Source: Rhizobiaceae bacterium
GTDB taxonomy: Bacteria > Pseudomonadota > Alphaproteobacteria > Rhizobiales > Rhizobiaceae
Reading direction: 5' to 3'
Length of the DNA stretch: 19,876 nucleotides
NCBI GenBank assembly: GCA_020696915.1
Contig: JAJFMR010000068.1
Span: forward strand, 1 to 19,876
This document shows positions 13,948-19,876 of the stretch, in pieces (position 1 is the first letter of the stretch; each line of letters opens with the position of its first letter). Below the pieces are notes generated by a model. That model made no database searches. It was not told the DNA's origin and saw nothing but the letters and a program-made list of their open reading frames with translations. The translations under genes were made by a program, and so were the position numbers.

Positions 13948-14951
13948 TGGAGGTCTCCCTCATAGCGCGCGGCGACGGTGACGCAGCAATTGCCGGCCAC
14001 CACCCGGCCCGGCTGGCGTTGGCCGTAGACGATGCCGTCGGCGGCGTAGAAGAGCGTTTCGGGCGTACGGCCTGGGTCGCCGAGATTGTGGATGCGGCCC
14101 GCTGCCTCGCCGGCACGCACCGCGGCACCGAGCCGATGGAGGGGCTCGAAGACGCCGTCCGAGGTGGCAAGCACATAACCGTCATGGCCAGGGATGCGCA
14201 GGATGTTTTCGCGCCTCGCGCCCGGCTTCTGTCCCGCCGGCGGCAGTACGCCGAAATGGGCCAGCACGTTGCGGACACCGCGGCGGCAGATGTCGAGCGC
14301 GTCGATCGAGACGGTGCCCGCTCCGGCCATCTCGGTGCCGACGGTGACCAGCCCGGCGCGCACCGACGTTGCCGTCGAGGTGCGCGGCTCGCCGAGATTG
14401 TCGATGACGACCGTCAGGGGCGCGTCGAAGGCGAGCACCGCCTCGACGTTCTGCTTTCGCAGCTCCGGATCGGATGCCGGCTCGATGATTGCGCTGGGCA
14501 GGATGTTGAGCGACGACCCTCCCGAATGCAGGTCCACATAGGCGTCGCCGATCGGCATGATGACGTCGCTGACATAGGCGGAAATCTGCTGCGTGATGGT
14601 GCCTCCGGGATTGCCCGGAAATGTTCGGTTGAGGTTGAGGCCGTCGACGGGGGACGTGCGGCGGCCGGCGAGTACGGCAGGAAGGTTGACGGCCGGAAGG
14701 AAGATGATGCGGCCGCTGATCATGCCCGGGTCGAGCTCGCGGATCAGCTCGCCAAGCGTGATCGGCCCCTCATACTCGTCACCGTGATTGCCTGCCTGGA
14801 GAATGATCGTCGGGCCCTTCGCGTTCTTGATGACGGCAAGTGGAATTCGGGTGGCGCCCCAGGCATCCTCGTGCGGCGAGTGCGGGATATCGACGAAGCC
14901 GACCTGCTTGCCGGAGCGTTCGAAATCGATGGTCGTGCGGGCGGTGGACAT
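13944..14951 (-). CDS. AstE/aspartoacylase-family zinc deacylase (DoeB-like)
   Basis: This encodes 335 residues from the ATG at 14951; the frame extends upstream to 15056 but enters the binding-protein gene. Zinc ligands are apparent in AGNHGDE (His56, Glu59) and DLHSGG (His142). Other family blocks are GRIIFLPAVNLPAVLAGRR and GLNLNRTFPG (Asn/Arg substrate contacts), with GTEMAGAGT (Glu207) a candidate catalytic region. The resemblance to N-acetyl-diaminobutyrate deacetylase (DoeB) of ectoine catabolism is good from memory: the run GNHGDEYEGP, PAVNLPAVLAG and LHSGG is typical. It follows the binding-protein gene by 62 bp and overlaps the dehydratase gene by 4 bp. Other N-acyl-amino-acid substrates cannot be excluded. 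Confidence 0.9.
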   Translation of the reverse strand: MSTARTTIDFERSGKQVGFVDIPHSPHEDAWGATRIPLAVIKNAKGPTIILQAGNHGDEYEGPITLGELIRELDPGMISGRIIFLPAVNLPAVLAGRRTSPVDGLNLNRTFPGNPGGTITQQISAYVSDVIMPIGDAYVDLHSGGSSLNILPSAIIEPASDPELRKQNVEAVLAFDAPLTVVIDNLGEPRTSTATSVRAGLVTVGTEMAGAGTVSIDALDICRRGVRNVLAHFGVLPPAGQKPGARRENILRIPGHDGYVLATSDGVFEPLHRLGAAVRAGEAAGRIHNLGDPGRTPETLFYAADGIVYGQRQPGRVVAGNCCVTVAARYEGDLQ

Positions 14952-15013
14952 GCGGAATGGTGCTCGGTTGCTCAGGGAAGGCGGCGGGGCCTGATGGTCC
15001 CGCCGCGCCCGGA

Positions 15014-15805
15014 TCAGATGCTCGGGAAGTTGGCCGGCAGCGGCGTGCCAATCCATTTCTCGGAAAGCTCGGACAGCGATCCATCGCGCAGGCCGACATG
15101 GACGAAGGTGTCGAGCCAGCGCAGCAGTTCCGGGCTGCCCTGCTGGATGCCGATGTAGCAGGGCGAGAACTGCATGATGAATTTCGGATTGAGCTCAGCG
15201 CCGGCGTTCTTGTCCATCAGGTCCTTGGCCACGACGTCGGCGGTGGCCAGAAGCTGGGTCTGGCCGGACAGGAAGGCAGCGGCGGCGGTCGCGTCGTCGT
15301 CGAAGCGCTGGATGTTGGCATTGGGCGCGAGCTCGGAGAGCATCAAATCCTGCGTCGTTCCGCGCGCCACCGCCACGGTCTGGTCGGTCAGTTCGGCTGC
15401 GCTCGTCACGGCAATGCTGTCCGGACCGAACACGCCGATCGACAGCGCCGCATAGGGTGAGGTGAAGGCGATCTGGAGGGCCCGTTCCGGGGTCGCGCCC
15501 ATGGCCGCGATGACGATGTCGAGCCGGTCGGTCGCCAGGTATGGAACACGGTTCGCACCGGTGATCTGCTGCAGCTCCACCTCCACCCCGAGCGCCTTGG
15601 CAATGTTGTTGGCCATGTCGACGTCGAGACCGACGGGCTGGTTGTTGGCATCGACGGACCCGAAGGGCGGCACGTCGGCCGGCACGCCGATGCGGACCTT
15701 GCCGGCGGCGATGATCTCCTTGAGGTCGGCGGCGTTCGCCGGGGCGGCCGAGACGGCGCCGGCAAGCAGCGCGGCTGCGATGATCCTGGACAGATACTTG
15801 AACAT
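15014..15805 (-). CDS. Amino-acid ABC transporter periplasmic binding protein
   Basis: This encodes 263 residues with a clear Sec signal peptide (MFKYLSRIIAAALLAGAVSA followed by APANA and a predicted cut before AD). The mature protein matches the GltI/HisJ type: GKVRIGVPADVPPFGSVD, QPVGLDVDMANNIAKALGV, DIVIAAMGATPER, and a late GSLSELSEKWIG. A strong AGGAGG site lies six bases before the ATG. It is placed after the ATPase gene (33 bp) and ahead of the catabolic enzymes. The sequence does not look like classical EhuB as I remember it, so the ligand is uncertain. Confidence 0.93.
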   Translation of the reverse strand: MFKYLSRIIAAALLAGAVSAAPANAADLKEIIAAGKVRIGVPADVPPFGSVDANNQPVGLDVDMANNIAKALGVEVELQQITGANRVPYLATDRLDIVIAAMGATPERALQIAFTSPYAALSIGVFGPDSIAVTSAAELTDQTVAVARGTTQDLMLSELAPNANIQRFDDDATAAAAFLSGQTQLLATADVVAKDLMDKNAGAELNPKFIMQFSPCYIGIQQGSPELLRWLDTFVHVGLRDGSLSELSEKWIGTPLPANFPSI

Positions 15806-15838
15806 GACTTTCCTCCTCTGGTTGTTGGACGGCTTCGG

Positions 15839-16570
15839 CTAGTGAAGGACGGCGTTCAGAAAGCTCCTGAGTTCGGCCGTACGAGGCTCGAGCAGGGTGT
15901 CACGCGCGGGACCGTCCTCGTGGATGCGGCCCTCGTGCATGAAGATCACACGGTCGGCGACGTTCTTTGCAAAGTTCATCTCGTGGGTGACGAGCATCAT
16001 GCTCATCCCCTCACCGGCGAGGCTCTCGAGAACGCGCAGGACCTCGCCGACCAGCTCGGGGTCGAGGGCAGACGTGATCTCGTCGAAGAGCATCAGGGTC
16101 GGCTGCATGGCAAGCGAACGGGCAATTGCGACGCGCTGCTGCTGGCCACCAGACAGCTCGTCGGGATAGGCGAGAACCTTTTCGCCAAGCCCGACCTTGG
16201 CGACCATCTCGCGGGCGATCCGGCGCGCCTCCTGCTTGTCGATTTTCTTGACGAGGCGCAGCGCCAGCATGACGTTGCGCTCCACGTTGAGGTGCGGAAA
16301 CAGATTGTAGCTCTGGAAGACCATGCCGACCCGCTGGCGCAGCAGGTTGAGGTTGGCCCCGGGCGCCGTCACCTCGATGCCGTCGACGATGATTTGTCCT
16401 GCCTGCACCTGCTCCAGCCCGTTGACGCAACGAAGCATCGTCGACTTGCCCGAGCCGGATCGGCCGATGACGGCGACGATCTCGCCCTTCTCGAGGCTCA
16501 GCGAGATTCCCTTCAGCACTTCGACCTGGCCGAAGCGCTTGTGCACGTCCCGGAGCTCAACGAGCGACAC
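15839..16570 (-). CDS. Polar amino-acid ABC transporter ATP-binding protein
   Basis: This encodes 243 residues of the GlnQ/HisP type: Walker A GRSGSGKS (36-43), Q-loop Gln86, signature LSGGQQQR (139-146), Walker B LMLFDE (159-164), D-loop SALD and H-loop His196. The GTG start at 16570 is supported by a GGAGG site and lies 14 bp inside the upstream permease gene, a typical coupled overlap. All ATPase motifs are intact. Confidence 0.94.
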   Translation of the reverse strand: MSLVELRDVHKRFGQVEVLKGISLSLEKGEIVAVIGRSGSGKSTMLRCVNGLEQVQAGQIIVDGIEVTAPGANLNLLRQRVGMVFQSYNLFPHLNVERNVMLALRLVKKIDKQEARRIAREMVAKVGLGEKVLAYPDELSGGQQQRVAIARSLAMQPTLMLFDEITSALDPELVGEVLRVLESLAGEGMSMMLVTHEMNFAKNVADRVIFMHEGRIHEDGPARDTLLEPRTAELRSFLNAVLH

Positions 16571-17207
16571 GAAGCCTCCCTTCCAGCATCTGGCTCAGCT
16601 GCGAGATCGAAAAGCAGACCACGAAATAGATGGCGGCGGCGGTAAGATAGACCGGGAGCGGCGCGAAAGTCGCTCCGCTGATGATCTGGCTGGCGCGAGT
16701 CAGCTCGATGAAGCCGATCAGCGCGGTAAGCGACGTGTTCTTCACGAGTTGAACGAGAAAGCCGACGGTCGGCGCGACGCTGATGCGGACGGCCTGCGGC
16801 AGGACCACGTTGAAGAGGCGCTGCCGGTAGGTGAGCCCGAGCGCCGCGCCGGCTTCCCATTGCCGCTGCGAGATCGACTGAAGGCTGCCGCGCCAGATCT
16901 CGCCGAAGAAAGCCGAGGCGTAGATCGAAAGCGACAGCGCTGCAGCGGTCCACGAATCGACCGAAAGGCCGACCAGCGGCAGGCCGAAGAAAAAGACGAA
17001 CAGCTGTCCGAGCAAAGGCGTGCCCTGGATCAGGTTGATGTAGCCGATGGCGAGCCAGTTGACGGGCCTGACCGGCATCACCCTGAACACTGCGACGACC
17101 AGGCCAAGCAGCCCGCCGCCGACCATGGCGGTCAGTGCCAGAGCCACTGTCCAGCGGGCGGCTGCAATCAGATAGACGATGTCGGCGGCGCCGAATTCGC
17201 GGATCAT
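16557..17207 (-). CDS. Polar amino-acid ABC transporter permease (HisM/GlnP type)
   Basis: This encodes a 216-residue permease with hydrophobic segments near residues 18-42, 52-78, 82-102 and 186-202. The family EAA-type loop is at about 133-160 (QRQWEAGAALGLTYRQRLFN, then VVLPQAVR). YINLIQGTPLLGQLF is the well-conserved 'RGTPLLVQ' region. The ATG overlaps the stop of the first permease gene by four bases (ATGA). It pairs with the 17204-17875 product to form the channel. Confidence 0.93.
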   Translation of the reverse strand: MIREFGAADIVYLIAAARWTVALALTAMVGGGLLGLVVAVFRVMPVRPVNWLAIGYINLIQGTPLLGQLFVFFFGLPLVGLSVDSWTAAALSLSIYASAFFGEIWRGSLQSISQRQWEAGAALGLTYRQRLFNVVLPQAVRISVAPTVGFLVQLVKNTSLTALIGFIELTRASQIISGATFAPLPVYLTAAAIYFVVCFSISQLSQMLEGRLRVAR

Positions 17208-17875
17208 CGATGCGCCCTCCGGACGAATGCGAGCCGGTAGATGGCGGCGAAGAGGGCGCGAAAGCCGAGCGTCAGAACGAGGTAGGAGAGCGTGATGAGC
17301 GTATAGGACTCGAACGACAGGTAGGTTCGTGAATCGATGAAGGCGGCCTTGTTGAAGAGCTCGGTCGCCCCGATCGAGGAGACGACGCTCGTCGCCAGCA
17401 TGATCAGCACGAACTGACTGGCGAGTGCCGGGTATATCGCCTTGACGGCCTGGTAGAGAACGACGTGGCGGAACGTCTGACCCACGGTGAGGCCGAGCGA
17501 GCGGCCTGCCTCGACCTGGCTTTGGCGGACGGACTCGAAACCCGCTCTCAGGATCTCGGCGCCATATGCTCCCATGTTGATCGAAAGCGCGATGAGCGCC
17601 GCGGTGTTCGCGCCGAGCCTGATGCCGATCGAGGGCAGCCCGAAGAAGACGATGAACAGCTGCACGAGCAGCGGGGTGTTGCGGATCGACTCGACGTAGA
17701 CGCGGGCGGCGACGCGCAGCGCCTTGACCCGGCCCGTGCTCGCCATGGCGACGAGGAGACCGATGATGAGGCCGCAGATCATTGTGACCACCGAAAACTG
17801 GAGCGTCAGCAACACGCCCTCGACGATCTCGTCGGTGAAGCGAAGCAGCGCGCCAAATCTGAACTGGTAGTCCAC
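17204..17875 (-). CDS. Polar amino-acid ABC transporter permease (HisQ/GlnP type)
   Basis: This encodes about 223 residues from a GTG at 17875; a TTG at 17899 would add eight. I prefer the GTG because family members commonly open with DYxFxFGxLL, and the best promoter-like pair (17912-17940) would leave the TTG almost no leader. Visible blocks are VEGVLLTLQFSVVTMICGLI, YVESIRNTPLLVQLFIVFFG and the EAA-type loop at about residues 122-147 (RQSQVEAGRSLGLTVGQTFR, then HVVLYQAV). It is the first gene of the leftward operon: permease, permease, ATPase, binding protein, deacylase, dehydratase. Confidence 0.92.
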   Translation of the reverse strand: MDYQFRFGALLRFTDEIVEGVLLTLQFSVVTMICGLIIGLLVAMASTGRVKALRVAARVYVESIRNTPLLVQLFIVFFGLPSIGIRLGANTAALIALSINMGAYGAEILRAGFESVRQSQVEAGRSLGLTVGQTFRHVVLYQAVKAIYPALASQFVLIMLATSVVSSIGATELFNKAAFIDSRTYLSFESYTLITLSYLVLTLGFRALFAAIYRLAFVRRAHR

Positions 17876-17911
17876 GAATGCAGAGTCCCCATTCTGCAAC
17901 GGGCCAATGTC

Positions 17912-17940
17912 GTTATTTTGCCCGGGTTTCTTGCGGTCAA
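17912..17940 (-). promoter_or_regulatory. Candidate sigma-70 promoter of the transporter/catabolic operon
   Basis: On the minus strand, TTGACC (17940-17935) and AATAAC (17917-17912) are separated by 17 bases. This matches a -35/-10 pair with four of six agreement at -10. It would start transcription near 17905, giving a leader of about 30 bases to the GTG at 17875. A second, weaker pair on the same strand is TTGACG (17968-17963) and GATAGC (17946-17941). Confidence 0.45.
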
Positions 17941-17959
17941 GCTATCGTCCATTCATATT

Positions 17960-17974
17960 TGACGTCAAGCGTCA
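17960..17974. promoter_or_regulatory. Inverted repeat in the IclR/operon divergent promoter, candidate operator
   Basis: TGACG-TCAAG-CGTCA is a perfect inverted repeat with 5-base arms and a 5-base spacer, and includes the 8-bp palindrome TGACGTCA. It lies 18 bp before the IclR start and just upstream of the likely operon promoter, where an IclR protein could control both directions. Confidence 0.45.
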
Positions 17975-17992
17975 TTAGTGAAACGGTGACCG

Positions 17993-18796
17993 ATGGCCGA
18001 CGAAAAGCTGAACTACGGGGCGCCGGCCCTCGAAAAAGGGCTCGACATTCTCGAGCTGCTCGCGCGCTCCGGCAGGCCGCTGGGCAACCGGCAGCTTGCC
18101 GACGAGCTCGGCCGCTCGAAGAACGAGATCTTCCGCATGGTGCATGTGCTGCTTCGGCGCGGCTACATCCAGCGCGACGAGAGCGGCGAGGGCATGCTGC
18201 TCTCAAACAAGCTTTTCGCGCTGGGCATGCAGACCGCACGGGCCCGCGATCTCGTCAGCACGGCGGCGCCCATCGTGGAAAATTTTGCTGAAGAAGTGCA
18301 TCAGGCGGCTCACCTCGTCGTCGCGCATCGCGGCGAGACCGTCATCATAGCCGCGGCCTCGGGCGGCGCGGACATGAACTTCTCGCTGAAGCTGGGATAC
18401 CGCCGCCCGCTTGCCGATGCCCATTCCGGCCTCGTGCTGATGGCGTTCCAGCCACAGGCGATTCGCGACCGGATGATTGCGGAAAGCCTGCTGCTGATGC
18501 GCGAGCCGCCCGACAAGGCGAAGCTTGCCGCTGACCTCGACAGGGTCCGCAGAGAGGGCGCCATCATCCACGAGAGCCGCGACATCGTCGGCGTGACCGA
18601 CGTGGTCTGCCCGATCCTTGTCGACGATGGGCGAGCGGTGGCCTGCGTCACCGTGGCCGCGGTCAGCCGCCGCAGCTCGCCGCCCGATTTCGACGCCATG
18701 CTGGACCGGCTACAGCTGGCCTGCGCGGAAATCGCGCATGAGCTTGCCGGCTACGCGCCGTCTCCGGCTCGGGCCGAGTTCAGCCGGCGACGATGA
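17993..18796 (+). CDS. IclR-family transcriptional regulator
   Basis: This encodes 267 residues. The N-terminal winged helix-turn-helix spans about residues 9-62 (ALEKGLDILELLARSGRPLG, NRQLADELGRSKNEIFRMVH, LLRRGYIQRD). The C-terminal effector domain has the IclR features HLVVAHRGETVIIAA, the small-molecule-facing DAHSGLVLMAF and ESRDIVGVTDVVCPILVDDG. It diverges from the transporter operon across about 117 bp and converges on the M24 hydrolase gene with a 17-bp overlap. This suggests local control of the uptake and catabolic genes, with the effector probably the substrate or an intermediate (inference). Confidence 0.93.
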   Translation: MADEKLNYGAPALEKGLDILELLARSGRPLGNRQLADELGRSKNEIFRMVHVLLRRGYIQRDESGEGMLLSNKLFALGMQTARARDLVSTAAPIVENFAEEVHQAAHLVVAHRGETVIIAAASGGADMNFSLKLGYRRPLADAHSGLVLMAFQPQAIRDRMIAESLLLMREPPDKAKLAADLDRVRREGAIIHESRDIVGVTDVVCPILVDDGRAVACVTVAAVSRRSSPPDFDAMLDRLQLACAEIAHELAGYAPSPARAEFSRRR

Positions 18797-19876
18797 GGTC
18801 GCGGCCGCGCCTCGACAGCAGTTCGGCACCGGTCTCCGTCACGATGACGTTGTCGATGATACGGGCGCCCAGCCCTTCGGGTCCGACGAACACCGGCGGC
18901 TCGATCGTCATGACCATGCCGGCGCGAAGGACGTAAGGGCTGCCGCCGATCATGTGCACCGGCTCCGCCCAGCTCGGCGGAAAACCAGGCCCTATTCCGT
19001 AGCCGGACGTGTGGACGCGATGGCGCTCCAGTCCTGCCTCGACGATGACGGCCTTGGCGGCCGCGTGGGGAACCGTTGCGGGCACGCCGTCGCGGATCGA
19101 TGCGATCATGGCGTCCGAGGCCCTCCGGACCACGTCATGGAGTTCGCGCATGCGCGCGGTCGGTGATCCAAGCACGAACTGCCGGCCGATGGTCGAGGTG
19201 TAGCGCCGGTAGGCCGCGCCGAACTCGATGCTGCCGAAATCGCCTTCCATCAGGATCCGCTCGGTCGGTGCGCCGTGGCTGTAGGCCGAGCGGGGACCCG
19301 AGACGAGATTGATCGGGCTCGCCGCGATGCCGCTGCCGTTTTTCAGCAGGGTTTCGTAGACGCCGCCCGCCAGCTGCAGTTCGGACGATCCGGTGGCGAG
19401 ATCGCGGGTAAAGCGATCCAGGCCGAGGTCGGCCAGTTCCGCTGCCTTCCGGACATGGGCCAGCTCGGCGGGCGACTTCACCAGCTTGAGGTTGGCGATG
19501 AGATCGGTGGGTTCCGCGACGAGCCCCCCGCCCAGAAAGTCGCGCAAGCCGAGGTAGTGGCGCGGATGCAGATAATAGGCCGGAACTTCGAGCCCGACAC
19601 GCGCGCCGGTCAGCCCGAAGCGCCGGGCGAGCGTCGCAAAGGCAGCTATCGGATCCTCGTTCTCTCCCCCACCGAACCCATAGACTTCGTCGGCGAGCGA
19701 ATCCGTCAGGTATTCGTGCACCTCGCCCTGCCGCGTCAGCAGGACCAGCGGCCCGTCGCTCGCGCTCACCAGCAGGCACTGGAATTCCTGATAACTCTTG
19801 GCGTCGCTGCCGGTCAGCCAGTGGATGGATACCGGATGGATGGCGATCAACCAGTCGAGCCCCGCCGTACCAACCG
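18780..19876 (-). CDS. M24 'pita-bread' family hydrolase (creatinase/DoeA-like), N-terminus outside the window
   Basis: The coding frame is open to the window edge, and the TTG at 19850 is internal (GLDWLIAIHPVSIHWLTG is the conserved N-domain start). At least 365 residues are present. Numbering from that TTG, the M24 domain includes SHG (His192), GDFGSIEFGAAYRRYTSTIG (203-222), SGYGIGPGFPPSW (282-294) and GMVMTIEPP (311-319). Most dinuclear-metal ligand positions of true aminopeptidases are changed: Asp to Glu209, Asp to Thr220, His to Tyr284, and the last Glu to Ile332; Glu317 remains. That pattern fits metal-independent members such as creatinase and ectoine hydrolase (DoeA), not a proline peptidase. 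The DoeB-like and EutB-like neighbours favour a DoeA-like role. Confidence 0.88.
   Translation of the reverse strand, partial: VGTAGLDWLIAIHPVSIHWLTGSDAKSYQEFQCLLVSASDGPLVLLTRQGEVHEYLTDSLADEVYGFGGGENEDPIAAFATLARRFGLTGARVGLEVPAYYLHPRHYLGLRDFLGGGLVAEPTDLIANLKLVKSPAELAHVRKAAELADLGLDRFTRDLATGSSELQLAGGVYETLLKNGSGIAASPINLVSGPRSAYSHGAPTERILMEGDFGSIEFGAAYRRYTSTIGRQFVLGSPTARMRELHDVVRRASDAMIASIRDGVPATVPHAAAKAVIVEAGLERHRVHTSGYGIGPGFPPSWAEPVHMIGGSPYVLRAGMVMTIEPPVFVGPEGLGARIIDNVIVTETGAELLSRRGRDLIVAG

Noticed and set aside
12890..14278. A 462-residue minus-strand frame overlapping the dehydratase and deacylase genes
   Set aside because: It is out of frame with both genes, which show full catalytic motifs; it is Arg-rich and has no recognisable domain.
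1..19876. CRISPR arrays, tRNA or rRNA genes, plasmid origins
   Set aside because: I saw no regularly spaced repeats, tRNA-like cloverleaf ends, rRNA sequence or iteron arrays by reading; no dedicated search could be run.

Overview
The window is high-GC, densely packed bacterial DNA. Polyamine-type and polar-amino-acid ABC transporters, IclR and AraC regulators, an ISAs1-type insertion sequence and the general codon use suggest an alphaproteobacterium, probably Hyphomicrobiales (Mesorhizobium/Aminobacter-like). That is inference; there is no rRNA or tRNA in the window to settle it.

Layout. (1) 1-2988, plus strand: the end of a PotA-like ATPase gene, two PotB/PotC-like permeases and an SDR oxidoreductase, in tight operon spacing. 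(2) 3036-4169, minus strand: an AraC-family regulator. (3) 4188-5585: a complete 1398-bp ISAs1-family insertion sequence with 24-bp imperfect terminal inverted repeats and a perfect 10-bp target duplication, lodged just 5' of the regulator in what was a divergent promoter region. (4) 5819-12003, plus strand: a bacterial microcompartment (BMC) locus with an APH-fold kinase, a class III aminotransferase-fold protein (probable phospho-lyase), a CoA-acylating aldehyde dehydrogenase with a C-terminal encapsulation-type helix, a tandem-domain BMC-T, a small unknown protein with an encapsulation-like N-terminus, a BMC-P (EutN/CcmL), a BMC-H and a second BMC-T. A second SDR (12017-12777, minus) converges on it. 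(5) 13003-19876: an amino-acid or compatible-solute catabolic cluster. On the minus strand it has two permeases, an ATPase, a periplasmic binding protein, a DoeB/AstE-like deacylase and a threonine-dehydratase-like PLP enzyme. A divergent IclR regulator and a partial M24 'pita-bread' hydrolase follow.

How it may work. The BMC gene set and order match the RMM-type (Rhodococcus/Mycobacterium microcompartment, amino-alcohol/aminoacetone) loci as I remember them. The implied route is amino alcohol (for example 1-amino-2-propanol) to its O-phosphate (kinase), then to an aldehyde plus ammonia and phosphate (PLP phospho-lyase), then to an acyl-CoA (ALDH) inside the shell. SDRs would interconvert aminoketone and amino alcohol, and the Pot-like transporter would import the cationic substrate. 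The BMC-H pore is acidic compared with PduA, which fits an amine substrate.

The locus looks damaged in the sequence as given. The ALDH gene carries an apparent out-of-frame internal deletion that separates the enzyme core from its C-terminus and targeting helix. The convergent SDR has a single-base frameshift. The IS separates the regulator from its ancestral promoter region. Either the microcompartment is decaying in this strain or some of the indels are sequence errors. The right-hand cluster resembles ectoine/5-hydroxyectoine degradation modules (DoeA-, DoeB- and EutB-like proteins plus a transporter), but its substrate cannot be proved from sequence alone.
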